A stretch of DNA of 35,400 nt from Verrucomicrobiales bacterium (GCA_029210205.1 JARGOD010000041.1:1-35400), one strand, 5' to 3'; shown: positions 24,399 through 33,187, numbered from the stretch's first letter. Made by a program: numbers and translations. The notes: generated by a model from the letters alone, not told the origin.

Positions 24399-25238
24399 TT
24401 AACCGAAAAATTTAGCCTTCAGAAATTCCGAGATCATCCGGGGCTTACTGAGTTTGTAACGTTTCTTAAAGACGGCATAGCCGTCGGCCTCCATTTCATC
24501 GAGGATACGCGAATAAATACGCCGCATAAGCTCAGCGGAGCGCATCGACTTTCGGTCCTCCTCCGGCAGCGCCTTGACAGCTTTTTTGTAGAAATCACGA
24601 GCAACCCCGGTTTCATGCTTCATGAGGCGCTGAAAACAGGCCTTGTCAGGCTTTCCCTCGAGAAGGTCTTCTTTCGACAACCCAAAGCGGGCGAGGTCCT
24701 CAATCGGGAGAAAAACCCGTCCCTCCTCGGCATCTTCACCAACATCTCGCATGATGTTGGTCCATTGCAGGGCGTAGCCTAGCTGCTCGGCATAACTCTT
24801 TGAGGCGGGCTCCTGAGATCCGAACAAGCGAATACTCACCAACCCGACCGCGCTCGCGACGAGGTAGCAATAGGCCATGAGGTCCTCTTTTGTCTCGAAG
24901 GTCTGAGGATTGAGATCTTTTTCGACTCCGTCGATGATCGCCTCCAACTCACCAGCGTCGAGCTTCCGGCGGCTCTGGAGTTGGACCATTTCTGCCTCGA
25001 TGCCCGGTCGCGGATCAGAGCTTTCACCGCGGATCAAGCGTCGCCAGCGTGCCAGGCCTTCGATCCTGAATTCGTCGCTCAAACCCGGTTCATCGGCAAG
25101 ATCGTCGGCGACCCGGCAGAAGGCGTAGAAAACACGCATGTCATCACGTTTTTCACGGGGAAGGACGGCGAGAGCGAACGCCAGATTCGACCCGCTGCGG
25201 CGGACGATTTCAGAAGAAGTGGCGTTAACGAGGTCCAA
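24399..25238 (-). CDS. Squalene/phytoene synthase family protein
   Basis: It condenses two prenyl diphosphates head-to-head. From a proposed TTG at 25238 there are 279 residues, normal for the family. Both Asp-rich magnesium motifs are present: FCRVADDLADE near 45 and NIMRDVGEDAEEGRVFLP near 165. The frame stays open upstream to 25352 but then overlaps conserved lepB sequence by 88 bp. No ATG and no clear ribosome binding site exists near the domain start, so the start is uncertain. The product (phytoene, squalene or diapophytoene) cannot be settled, but a crtI-type desaturase lies 5 kb away, which favours a carotenoid. It lies within the lepA-lepB-gcvH-like run. Confidence 0.85.
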   Translation of the reverse strand: MDLVNATSSEIVRRSGSNLAFALAVLPREKRDDMRVFYAFCRVADDLADEPGLSDEFRIEGLARWRRLIRGESSDPRPGIEAEMVQLQSRRKLDAGELEAIIDGVEKDLNPQTFETKEDLMAYCYLVASAVGLVSIRLFGSQEPASKSYAEQLGYALQWTNIMRDVGEDAEEGRVFLPIEDLARFGLSKEDLLEGKPDKACFQRLMKHETGVARDFYKKAVKALPEEDRKSMRSAELMRRIYSRILDEMEADGYAVFKKRYKLSKPRMISEFLKAKFFG

Positions 25239-25264
25239 GGGAATCAGCGTGAGACGAAATTGTT

Positions 25265-26473
25265 CTAGTGAACCTTTCCGAAATGATGACCAAAGGGATA
25301 GTAAACAAAAGCAGCGCGCCCGACGATATTCTTTTCCGGAACGACGCCCCAATTACGGGAGTCAGAGCTGTTCGCACTGTTGTCACCCATCGCCCAATAC
25401 GATTTCTCTGGAAGAGTAACTGATCGAGTTCCCTGTCCCGTGTAGCCAACATATATCCCCGTTTGCTCCATGACCGACTGAATACCCGGCTCTTTCGCAA
25501 CTTCACCGTTCACCAACAGTTGAGGTGGCTCAATTTCAAGAGTGTCCTCGGGTAACCCGACAAGCCGCTTGATATAGTGTTGTGAACCCTGACGAGGATC
25601 TAAGGTGCTCTGGATGTAGCCGATATCACGGGTATTAAAAACGAAGACGTCGCTGCGAGCAGGTTTCTTCCAGTGATAAATAAACTTATTCACGACCAAT
25701 TGATCTCCCGTGTCGACAAATCCTTTCGCGATCGTTTGCCCCTTCTTGATCGGCACTGTCTTGATGAACCCCGGATTTGAACTCAGCTGACGGTTAAGCA
25801 AATTGACGATTCGCGTGTCAGTTCCCGGGGCACTGTATTTGTGCCCGTTCTTAGTCACAAGATAAGTCCGCGGAAAGAAGATGAAGTGAGTCTTCCCGTA
25901 GAAATGTTTTTCATCGAGAATTAGTGCATCGTCCTCTTTTGCGATCCATTCCACGTGGCTTCGACCATACCAAAATTTATCCCAAATCTGCTTCGGGAAA
26001 GCCGGTTTTTCGTAATCATCCGGGGCATGGTATTGACCTCCCGGGTTCACTTCCTTAGTTGGGTAGGCAATAATCCCGTTAAGTGTAGGCTGCATAGAGC
26101 CGGTCGGAATTTTGAACTGCTGGATAAAGTAGGCGCGGATCCCCATTGCGATGACCACCGCGACAAAGATGACCTCAAGGTTTTCTTTCCAGGCCGACGC
26201 ACTGTAATTTTTCACCGACTTTTTACAGGTATCTGTCAGATCATTCGCAAGCCCTTCAAGATCCTTACGTTTTGAAGACCGATCAGCGAGGGCCTCTGTA
26301 AACGCTTCCCGTTTTTCGCCGATAATGGACCTTTTCTGGTCGGTAATGAGGTCATCATTGTAGCGGAGAAACTTGCGAACGCCCTTGAGAAGGGCCTGCC
26401 CTTCTTTGACGCCTTTTTGATCGATCGGGAGATCTGCGAGCTCTTTCGAAGAGGATTTTTGAAACATAAACAT
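25265..26473 (-). CDS. lepB: Signal peptidase I (long form)
   Basis: This enzyme removes signal peptides from exported proteins. The 402 residues exceed the roughly 180-325 typical of the family. A charged cytoplasmic N-terminal region of about 95 residues precedes one membrane segment (VIFVAVVIAMGIRAYFI). The nucleophile Ser126 is in IPTGSMQPTL, the general-base lysine is in YIKRLVGLPED, and GDNSANSSDSRNWG is the conserved end box. Between the Ser and Lys boxes is an insertion of about 150 residues with an IYHWKKPARSDVFVF strand. The start is ATG 26473 or ATG 26467. It is 15 bp after lepA, the classic lepA-lepB operon. Confidence 0.94.
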   Translation of the reverse strand: MFMFQKSSSKELADLPIDQKGVKEGQALLKGVRKFLRYNDDLITDQKRSIIGEKREAFTEALADRSSKRKDLEGLANDLTDTCKKSVKNYSASAWKENLEVIFVAVVIAMGIRAYFIQQFKIPTGSMQPTLNGIIAYPTKEVNPGGQYHAPDDYEKPAFPKQIWDKFWYGRSHVEWIAKEDDALILDEKHFYGKTHFIFFPRTYLVTKNGHKYSAPGTDTRIVNLLNRQLSSNPGFIKTVPIKKGQTIAKGFVDTGDQLVVNKFIYHWKKPARSDVFVFNTRDIGYIQSTLDPRQGSQHYIKRLVGLPEDTLEIEPPQLLVNGEVAKEPGIQSVMEQTGIYVGYTGQGTRSVTLPEKSYWAMGDNSANSSDSRNWGVVPEKNIVGRAAFVYYPFGHHFGKVH

Positions 26474-26488
26474 AAGTGAACCGGGGTA

Positions 26489-28285
26489 TCAGTCCGTCTT
26501 GAGAACTTTAATGAAAGCATCCTGCGGGATATTGACCCGACCAATCGCTTTCATCTTTTTCTTTCCTTCTTTCTGCTTCTCGAGAAGCTTACGCTTACGG
26601 GAAATATCGCCTCCGTAACATTTTGCGGTCACGTTTTTCCTCATTGCAGTGATGGATTCACGGGCAATGATTTTACCACCAATCGTGGCTTGAATCGCAA
26701 CGGTGAACATTTGCTGCGGAATAACTTCCTTAAGTTTGGCAGCGAGATGACGCCCCCGATATTCCGCCTTGTCGCGGTGGACGATCACAGAAAAAGCATC
26801 AACTGATTCTCCGGCAATAAGCATGTCCATTTTAACCAGCTTTCCGGGCTGATACGCAGCATGCTCATAGTCCATGCTTCCGTAACCACGAGTCATGCTC
26901 TTGAGACGATCATTGAAGTCGACGAGGATTTCATTCAGGGGAAGAATGCAGGTCAGGAGAACTCTGGTTGAATCAAGTGTTTCTGTGTTCAACAATTCTC
27001 CACGCTTTTCAGCGACGAGTTTCATCATGTCACCGATATAGTCATTCGGTGTCATAATGTATGCCTTCACGGTCGGCTCAAGAATCTCAAAGATGTGCTG
27101 CGGCTCGGGCAGGTAGCTCGGATTATCGACCTCTATTTCCTCCCCGTTGGTCTGAACGACTTTGTAAACCACGCCCGGATAGGTCGAGATCACATCCATG
27201 TTGAATTCCCGTCGCAACCGCTCCTGCACAATCTCCATGTGAAGAAGACCAAGAAAGCCGCAGCGAAAGCCAAAGCCTAACGCGGTCGAACTTTCGGCCT
27301 GATAGCTGAAAGCGGCGTCATTGATTTGGAGCTTACCCATCGCGAGCTTCAACTGCTCGAAGTCGTCCGTTGAGATCGGGTAAATCCCGCTGAAGACCAT
27401 CGGCTGAATGTCTTTAAATCCGGCGAGCGGTTTCTCCGAAGGGTTCCTCGATTCCGTGATCGTATCACCAATCTTGACCTCGCTGGAGGTCTTCATGTTT
27501 GCGATGAGGTAGCCGACGTCACCCGCCTTGAGAGAGTCACGAGGGCTCTGTTTTGGCGTAAAAACCCCGACCTCTTTAACATCGTAGGTTTTCCCGGTAG
27601 CCATGGTCTTCATTCCCGTGCCGCGCTTCACCTCGCCGCTCATGACGCGGACGTAACTGACGACGCCACGATAGGTATCAAAGACCGAATCAAAGACCGA
27701 AGCGCGAAGAATTTCATCTTTCGGCGGGCTTGGAGGAGGGATGCGCTCAACTACCGCTTCGAGGATTTCCTGAATGCCTATACCCATCTTGGCACTGGCC
27801 TCAATGGCCTCTTCACCGGGGATCGCAAGGATATCTTCCAACTGCTTTCTCACCGCTTCGACATCGGCGTTGGGAAGGTCGATTTTGTTAATTACCGGAA
27901 TCACCCGAAGATTGGCCTCGTTCGCCAGGTGAACATTGGCGACCGTTTGGGCTTCAACTCCCTGAGCGGCGTCAACGAGCAAAAGCGCTCCCTCGCAAGC
28001 AGCGAGACTGCGACTTACCTCATAAGAAAAATCAACGTGCCCCGGCGTGTCGAGGAGGTTCAGCTTGTAGCTCTTCCCGTCAGCAGCTGGATATATCATC
28101 GTCACCGGATGGGACTTGATCGTGATGCCGCGTTCCTGCTCCAGGTCCATGGAGTCAAGCTGCTGGGCAGAGGAGTCACGCATTGCGACGGTCTGCGTTG
28201 ATTCGAGAAGACGATCCGAGAGCGTCGTTTTCCCATGATCAATATGAGCAATGATCGAGAAGTTGCGTGTCAATTCAATAGCCAT
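26489..28285 (-). CDS. lepA: Elongation factor 4 (LepA)
   Basis: This 598-residue ribosome-bound GTPase acts on stalled or mistranslocated ribosomes. The G domain has AHIDHGKTTLSDRL, the switch region GITIKSHPVTM, DTPGHVDFSYEVSRSLAACEG and NKIDLPNA. EF-G-like domains follow, and the LepA-specific C-terminal domain ends KRKLLEKQKEGKKKMKAIGRVNIPQDAFI. Length and motifs are complete. It is probably the first gene of the run lepA-lepB-synthase-gcvH-like. A possible promoter (TTTACA, 16 bp, TAGGTT on the minus strand near 28325-28350) precedes it. Confidence 0.98.
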   Translation of the reverse strand: MAIELTRNFSIIAHIDHGKTTLSDRLLESTQTVAMRDSSAQQLDSMDLEQERGITIKSHPVTMIYPAADGKSYKLNLLDTPGHVDFSYEVSRSLAACEGALLLVDAAQGVEAQTVANVHLANEANLRVIPVINKIDLPNADVEAVRKQLEDILAIPGEEAIEASAKMGIGIQEILEAVVERIPPPSPPKDEILRASVFDSVFDTYRGVVSYVRVMSGEVKRGTGMKTMATGKTYDVKEVGVFTPKQSPRDSLKAGDVGYLIANMKTSSEVKIGDTITESRNPSEKPLAGFKDIQPMVFSGIYPISTDDFEQLKLAMGKLQINDAAFSYQAESSTALGFGFRCGFLGLLHMEIVQERLRREFNMDVISTYPGVVYKVVQTNGEEIEVDNPSYLPEPQHIFEILEPTVKAYIMTPNDYIGDMMKLVAEKRGELLNTETLDSTRVLLTCILPLNEILVDFNDRLKSMTRGYGSMDYEHAAYQPGKLVKMDMLIAGESVDAFSVIVHRDKAEYRGRHLAAKLKEVIPQQMFTVAIQATIGGKIIARESITAMRKNVTAKCYGGDISRKRKLLEKQKEGKKKMKAIGRVNIPQDAFIKVLKTD

Positions 28286-28392
28286 TTCGGAGGAGCCGGC
28301 ATTGCAAAATCACCGGGCCGAAACCTAGTGTGATCCTGCTGAATGTAAACGGGTTTCCGCACTCCGGAATGACCACCGAAGGCCAAGACTCC

Positions 28393-29397
28393 CTAGACGG
28401 AGATGCCTTCCTGAGTCAGCACTTCGGACAGGGCCATCTCCATTCTTGACCGACATTCAGCCGTGGTCCGATGAAGAAAGCCATGGAGCGCCGCATCCTC
28501 TTGATTGCGGTCTTCGCACTGCTCGCTATATCGTTCAAAGGCGGAAAGGCTCGAAAGGAGGCTTGCAAGATGCTGCGGACACTCGCACTTCACTACTGAC
28601 GACATGCCCGCGATGCGAACAAGTTGCTCGTCGGTGTAGGCACGCTCCGGAATATCGCCCACGGGAAGTCTTTTGAACTCAGTATCTGGGCCGCCATCAT
28701 TTGCTATCTCCTCAACTCTGCCAGAACGGAGAGCAAGCTGGATGTCAGCGATACATGCGAGCTGGATCTCGGCCGAATCTACCGGCGCCCGGAGTGCGGT
28801 AATCTTTTTGATATCAAGGGGCTGTATGACATCGTCCTGCGCAAATCGGTAGACGAGAATTGCGCGCCGCACGTGCATCTGAGCGATCGCCTCCTGTATC
28901 TCTTTGATCTCCTCAGCGAAAATAGTGTCGTGCTCGATCACGAGAAGATCGACAGCGCCGGGGCGAAGACCTCCAAGAAGTTCGGGGAGTGAAGTGAATT
29001 CGCCAACGATGCGGAGGGCTGGAGCGGTGTCGGCTGCTTCTCTGACCGACTGTCTAATTATTGTACCAACGAGACCGATGCGACAAACGCCGGCGGGCGC
29101 GGACTCTTCGAGCCCGTCATCACCGATCCGCGACTCCATGACACTCGAAAGCCTTTCCTCCAGCTGGCTCGTCGTCAGGCTCGCAACGCTTCCGATAGTG
29201 TGGCCATTATCGACCAAAGTTTTCAACAAAGAGAGGCGTCGGATGTCAGACTGGTTGTATTGGCGACGTTTACTATCACTTCGGCGGGGCTCGACAACAC
29301 CATAACGACGCTCCCAGACGCGGAGAACGTGTGAAGAGATGCCGGTAAGCCTCGCCACAGCACTGATCTCGAAAATTTCTTCAGTTTGGTTTTCCAT
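28393..29397 (-). CDS. MerR-family regulator, LitR/CarH-like architecture
   Basis: The 334 residues begin with a MerR helix-turn-helix (EISAVARLTGISSHVLRVWERRYGVVEPRR, then NQSDIRRLSLLKTLVDNGHTIGSVA). A Rossmann-like middle part (about 105-215; CRIGLVGTIIRQSVREAA, VDLLVIEH) resembles a cobalamin-binding fold but lacks the expected ExHxxG cobalamin motif. A C-terminal helical part has CECPQHLASLLSSLSAFERYSEQC. The family includes photoreceptor-type repressors of carotenoid genes. It is divergent from an ECF sigma gene followed by crtI, with a repeat-bearing 135-bp spacer between. Control of that pair by this regulator is inferred. Confidence 0.85.
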   Translation of the reverse strand: MENQTEEIFEISAVARLTGISSHVLRVWERRYGVVEPRRSDSKRRQYNQSDIRRLSLLKTLVDNGHTIGSVASLTTSQLEERLSSVMESRIGDDGLEESAPAGVCRIGLVGTIIRQSVREAADTAPALRIVGEFTSLPELLGGLRPGAVDLLVIEHDTIFAEEIKEIQEAIAQMHVRRAILVYRFAQDDVIQPLDIKKITALRAPVDSAEIQLACIADIQLALRSGRVEEIANDGGPDTEFKRLPVGDIPERAYTDEQLVRIAGMSSVVKCECPQHLASLLSSLSAFERYSEQCEDRNQEDAALHGFLHRTTAECRSRMEMALSEVLTQEGISV

Positions 29398-29448
29398 GAT
29401 GTTTAAAAAAGACGGTGTCTCCGGAGGTGTTACGAACCTGAGAACGCT

Positions 29449-29529
29449 TTGACAATAAATTCAAAAAAAATACTTGTCGAGCTAATGTTCATAGACAAGA
29501 CTTAGTCGTAAATTCAAAATCCTAGACAA
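29449..29529. promoter_or_regulatory. Repeat-rich regulatory region between MerR and ECF sigma genes
   Basis: The 11-bp direct repeat TAAATTCAAAA occurs at 29456-29466 and 29509-29519. TAGACAA occurs at 29492-29498 and 29523-29529, 31 bp apart. GACAA also occurs at 29451-29455, with an inverted TTGTC at 29474-29478. CTTGTC (29473-29478) and GACAAG (29494-29499) make an inverted repeat. A possible promoter for the sigma gene is TTGACA (29449-29454), 16 bp, TACTTG. These are candidate operators for the MerR regulator or the ECF factor. Confidence 0.5.
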
Positions 29530-29532
29530 CTC

Positions 29533-30156
29533 ATGAACAACGAGACTAACAGAAAACATGACCGCCAAGCTGAAGCTGCTCTCATGCAACGTGTCGCCGC
29601 TAAAGACGAAGCAGCATTCGCAGAGTTATCCGAAAAATACTCAGCGCTCATTTTCTCGACTGCTTTTAAAGTGCTCAATCACTACGAAGACACTGAGGAC
29701 GTGATGGCCGAGGTTCTGAATACGATCTGGAAGAAGGCGGATACTTACCACTCCAAGAAAGGAAGTCTTGTCACTTGGATTTGCACCACCGCAAGAAATC
29801 GAGCTATCGATCGCGTCCGAAGCGTGCAGCGTCGAAGCGCGCTCTATGACCGATTTGAGGAAAAGGTAGAGGGAGAGGCGCCGGAAAAAAGGACAACCGG
29901 GCGTGAAGATCTCTACAAATCTGACGCGCGGCGGGTCCTTCAGTCAGCAGTGGTCTCACTTTCTCCGGAACAGCGTGAAGTTATTGAACTTGCCTACTTC
30001 GAAGGACTCACTCAAAAGCAGATCGCAGAACGAATCGACAGTCCTCTCGGCACTGTAAAAGCAAGAATTCGCCGCGGGGTAGAGCGTCTCAGACTCTCAA
30101 TCAACGACAGGCTCAAGGGTGAAGGGCAGCTTCTCCTTTCGAGCGTGACAGATTAA
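29533..30156 (+). CDS. ECF-type RNA polymerase sigma factor
   Basis: This 207-residue sigma-70 family protein has only regions 2 and 4. Region 2 is ALIFSTAFKVLNHYEDTEDVMAEVL and TYHSKKGSLVTWICTTARNRAIDRVR (to about 97). Region 4 is LSPEQREVIELAYFEGLTQKQIAERIDSPLGTVKARIRRGVERLR (about 142-188). No anti-sigma gene is adjacent, which is unusual for this class. Instead crtI follows 36 bp later on the same strand, and a MerR regulator lies divergently. The arrangement resembles LitR-LitS in Streptomyces, where light relieves repression of a sigma factor that drives carotenoid genes. Activation of crtI is inferred. Confidence 0.9.
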   Translation: MNNETNRKHDRQAEAALMQRVAAKDEAAFAELSEKYSALIFSTAFKVLNHYEDTEDVMAEVLNTIWKKADTYHSKKGSLVTWICTTARNRAIDRVRSVQRRSALYDRFEEKVEGEAPEKRTTGREDLYKSDARRVLQSAVVSLSPEQREVIELAYFEGLTQKQIAERIDSPLGTVKARIRRGVERLRLSINDRLKGEGQLLLSSVTD

Positions 30157-30192
30157 GGTCCCGCTATCCCAATTCGACGCCCCTTTTTCACC

Positions 30193-31764
30193 ATGGAGAA
30201 ATCGTCTTCGAAGCATGTTGTTGTCATTGGCGCGGGCCCCGGAGGTCTTACCTCCGCGATGCTCCTCGCAAACCGCGGTTTTCAAGTCACTCTCATAGAG
30301 AAAGAGAAAGTTGTCGGTGGTCGCAGTCGCGAACGTAAGTTGGGGCCCTACTCGTTTGATACGGGACCGACTTTCCTCCACCAGAAATTCGTCCTCGATG
30401 AAATGTTCGGTGAGGTCGGCAGAAAGTCCGAGGATTACCTCGATTTCATCAAGCTCAATCCAATGACCCGCCTCACATGGGGTGACACGGAGCTTCACAC
30501 TTATCCAACTCGCGAGCAGATGGAGGCGGAGGTCGAGCGAATTTTTCCGGGCGCAGGCGAGGGATATCGTCGCTTCATGAAGGATCATGAAAAGAAGCTC
30601 CGTGATGTTTATCCTGTTCTGCAGCGGCCGTTCGGGTCGGTGACCTCTTATTTCAGCCCACTGCTGTTGAAGTCGCTTCCCTACATCACGACAAAGAAGT
30701 CGGTTTTTGATGTTCTCGGGGAGTACTTCGAAGACGAGCGCCTTCGCCTCGCCTTCACTTTTCAGGCCAAGTATCTCGGAATGTCACCTTGGAAGTGCCC
30801 TGCGCTCTTCTCCATTCTAGCTTTCACCGAGTATGAGTTCGGTATCTATCACGTCCAGGGAGGACTCTGCAAAATTTCGGAGGCAATGAAGGAAGTGATC
30901 GAAGAGGATGGCGGCGAAATCCGGCTCGATTGCGAAGTTGAGGAGATTCTTCAGGAAGGAAAACGCATGACGGGCGTCAAGCTGACAACAGGGGAAATCA
31001 TTGAGGCTGATGACGTCGTCGTTAACGCAGACTTTGCCCAGGCGATGACGACCCTTCTCAATGGCAGCTCGATAAAGCCGGAGAAAATGAAGAAGAAAGC
31101 CTTCTCCTGCTCCACCTTCATGCTCTACCTCGGCGTCGACAAACTTTACGATGAGGAGCCTCACCACCACGTTCTCTTCGCGGAAGATTACGCAAGGAAT
31201 GTGAATGACATCCAAAGTGAAGAGAGAATTTCGGATGATATGTCGATTTATATCCGAAATTCGTCGATTACCGACCCGCATGTCGCCCCCGAAGGCCACT
31301 CTGCGCTTTACATTCTCGTCCCGACTATTAACCGCCGCCACGATCAGGACTGGGATTCTTTCAAACAGGAATATCGCGACAAGATCATCGCCCGCATTGA
31401 AGAGAAGACGTCCATGAAGGACCTAAGCGATCACATCGTTGAAGAAGAGATCCTCACGCCGACGAACTGGCAGGAAGACGGCGTTTTCATGGGCGCTACC
31501 TTCAACTTGTCACATCACTTGGGCCAAATGCTTTACCTGCGCCCCCACAACCAATATCAAGGATTCGAAAACTGCTTTCTCGTTGGCGGCGGCACTCATC
31601 CAGGTTCGGGTCTTCCGACAATTTATGAGTCAGCAAGAATCAGCACAAATCTTATCTGCGATCATTACGATGTGCCCTACGAGCAGGTTGACTACGCGAC
31701 TGAATACCTCAATGGAAAATATCCCAGGGCAGAGCGGGCTCAACCTGTCGCTTTGACCACATAG
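30193..31764 (+). CDS. crtI: CrtI-type phytoene desaturase/carotenoid oxidoreductase
   Basis: This 523-residue FAD-dependent enzyme introduces double bonds into a carotenoid precursor. The N-terminal dinucleotide-binding motif is VVVIGAGPGGLTSAMLLANRG, followed by EKVVGGRSRERKLGPYSFDTGPTFL. The C-terminal signature FENCFLVGGGTHPGSGLPTIYESARIS closes the FAD site and is typical of bacterial phytoene desaturases. The subgroup (CrtI, CrtN or CrtD) is not certain. It follows the ECF sigma gene by 36 bp, so they are likely co-transcribed. The matching synthase gene is in the lepA run. It is convergent with the TrmJ-like gene. Confidence 0.88.
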   Translation: MEKSSSKHVVVIGAGPGGLTSAMLLANRGFQVTLIEKEKVVGGRSRERKLGPYSFDTGPTFLHQKFVLDEMFGEVGRKSEDYLDFIKLNPMTRLTWGDTELHTYPTREQMEAEVERIFPGAGEGYRRFMKDHEKKLRDVYPVLQRPFGSVTSYFSPLLLKSLPYITTKKSVFDVLGEYFEDERLRLAFTFQAKYLGMSPWKCPALFSILAFTEYEFGIYHVQGGLCKISEAMKEVIEEDGGEIRLDCEVEEILQEGKRMTGVKLTTGEIIEADDVVVNADFAQAMTTLLNGSSIKPEKMKKKAFSCSTFMLYLGVDKLYDEEPHHHVLFAEDYARNVNDIQSEERISDDMSIYIRNSSITDPHVAPEGHSALYILVPTINRRHDQDWDSFKQEYRDKIIARIEEKTSMKDLSDHIVEEEILTPTNWQEDGVFMGATFNLSHHLGQMLYLRPHNQYQGFENCFLVGGGTHPGSGLPTIYESARISTNLICDHYDVPYEQVDYATEYLNGKYPRAERAQPVALTT

Positions 31765-31777
31765 CGGGACAGGCAGC

Positions 31778-32503
31778 CTAGCTTCCACTATCGCGCTTTA
31801 GCGCACTCAACATCCCATGCAGCAACTTCACTTCCTGCGGCGTAGCATTGGCTTTGGTGAAGAGTATTCGCAGCAATTGGATACTGTGAGGTTTCATCTC
31901 TTCGGTTAGGAAAAACTCTTTTTCGTCAAGAGTTTCAAATAATCTCGCCAAGAAGCCTTCCAGTTCTTCGCGAGTTGCGGTTTCCTCCGAGAGAGTTGTG
32001 GGCTCATCGATGGCACTTCTTCGCCACTCCCACCCTAGTAACAACACTGCTTGCGCGAGGTTCAGAGAACTAAACTCAGGATTAGTTGGAAAACGCAACA
32101 GAGTATCAGCCCGGGCAATGGATTCACCATCCAGGCCCGAGGCTTCCGGCCCGAAGAGAACAGCGACGGTGCCTTCTCCCTTTGTTGCCAACTTTATTTC
32201 CGCAGCAGCGGCCTCCGCGTTCAAGACAGGTATGGTCTGGGAACGCTCCCTCGCCGTCGTGGCGAAAACACGATGGCAATCGGCGATCGCTCCATCCAGA
32301 GTCGCGAAAACTTCAGCGCGATCGATTACAATATCTGCATCAGCTGCCGTCGCTCGAGCTGCATCTTGAGGCCAGCCGTCACGCGGATTCACGAGGCGGA
32401 GCTTCGAGAGTCCACAATTAAGCATGGCACGGGCGCACATACCGATGTTTTCGCCGAGCTGTGGCTCAACAAGGATAATGACGGGGTCTTGATTGCCTGA
32501 CAT
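31778..32503 (-). CDS. trmJ: TrmJ-like SPOUT RNA 2'-O-methyltransferase
   Basis: This 241-residue SpoU/SPOUT family protein opens with VIILVEPQLGENIGMCARAMLNCGL and has AVLFGPEASGLDGESIARADTLLRFP and the NPEFSSLNLAQAVLLLGWE knot motif, which match TrmJ/LasT-type enzymes that methylate nucleotide 32 of tRNA from S-adenosylmethionine. Length and motifs are complete. It starts only 26 bp from the start of a divergent zinc-ribbon gene, so the two promoters must overlap or lie inside the coding regions. The RNA target is inferred from the family. Confidence 0.9.
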   Translation of the reverse strand: MSGNQDPVIILVEPQLGENIGMCARAMLNCGLSKLRLVNPRDGWPQDAARATAADADIVIDRAEVFATLDGAIADCHRVFATTARERSQTIPVLNAEAAAAEIKLATKGEGTVAVLFGPEASGLDGESIARADTLLRFPTNPEFSSLNLAQAVLLLGWEWRRSAIDEPTTLSEETATREELEGFLARLFETLDEKEFFLTEEMKPHSIQLLRILFTKANATPQEVKLLHGMLSALKRDSGS

Positions 32504-32529
32504 GTGTGGGTGTGCGAGTGTTTACTTCA

Positions 32530-32775
32530 ATGGAAGTCCCTGAAGTCATCGTCTGCGTGGATTGCGGTCAATCAGCGCATCGGCTAACCATTCCTCCTGA
32601 AGAAGGCTGGGAGATCGGAGACTATGTCGCGTATCGATGCTCTGGATGCAACGATCGTTGGGATTTGGTTGTCTGTCATGAAGACGCCGGTGAAATCGCG
32701 CCTGATTCGTTCGCCGCTGAAGCCCGCGCCATCTTGCAAGCCAGAGCCGATAATCAAGCCACCGGAGAAAATTAA
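32530..32775 (+). CDS. Small zinc-ribbon protein of unknown function
   Basis: This is an 81-residue protein from ATG 32530 (MEVPEVIVCVDCGQ). Two CxxC pairs, C9/C12 and C37/C40 (CVDCG and CSGCNDRW), form a zinc-ribbon-like arrangement, followed by an acidic and Ala-rich tail. A longer in-frame start at 32506 adds eight residues and would meet the divergent trmJ start. Its stop is one base before the DCC gene start, so the two are coupled. I do not recognise a named family. A role in nucleic-acid or metal binding is possible. Confidence 0.75.
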   Translation: MEVPEVIVCVDCGQSAHRLTIPPEEGWEIGDYVAYRCSGCNDRWDLVVCHEDAGEIAPDSFAAEARAILQARADNQATGEN

Positions 32776-32776
32776 T

Positions 32777-33187
32777 ATGGAAACCAACCGCGAAAAACAC
32801 GTTCTTCTTTTCGACAGCGATTGCCCGATGTGCACCTTTCAGAGTCGAACCCTGAGTTGGCTTGACTGGTTTAATCAGGTCGAAATGATCCCCCTGAAAG
32901 ATCCTCGAACTGCCGAAATTGCGCCCGATATCACACGGGAGGATTTGCTGGAGGCAATTCATTGCATCACACCGCAGGGAGAAATCCATCGCGGAGCCCG
33001 GGCGATTCGATTCCTCGGGATACGGATTCCTCTTCTCATTCCAGTAGGTTTGTTCCTCTACGTCCCAGGGGTGATCTGGATCGCCGAAAAAGTCTATGCC
33101 TGGGTTTCCCGCAATCGTCACCTCCTCAGTAAGCTTTTCGGCTGCAAAGGCGCCTGCACTATTCTTCCGGAGAAGAAGGAGGGGTGA
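32777..33187 (+). CDS. DCC-family (DUF393) thiol-disulfide oxidoreductase-like protein
   Basis: This is a 136-residue protein from ATG 32777, preceded by GGAG at a good distance. It opens with LLFDSDCPMCTFQSRTLSWLDW, giving the CxxC pair C16/C19 of the DCC family; here the usual DGxC is DSDC. A middle hydrophobic stretch (IPLLIPVGLFLYVPGVIWIAEKVY) may be a membrane or buried helix. A further cysteine pair lies near the end (GCKGAC). A thioredoxin-like fold is known for the family, but no substrate is. Its end overlaps the convergent secretin-like gene by 29 bp. Confidence 0.82.
   Translation: METNREKHVLLFDSDCPMCTFQSRTLSWLDWFNQVEMIPLKDPRTAEIAPDITREDLLEAIHCITPQGEIHRGARAIRFLGIRIPLLIPVGLFLYVPGVIWIAEKVYAWVSRNRHLLSKLFGCKGACTILPEKKEG

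Noticed and set aside
28700-29100. Cobalamin-binding motif in the MerR regulator
   Set aside because: I looked for ExHxxG in the middle domain and did not find it, so no B12 claim is made.
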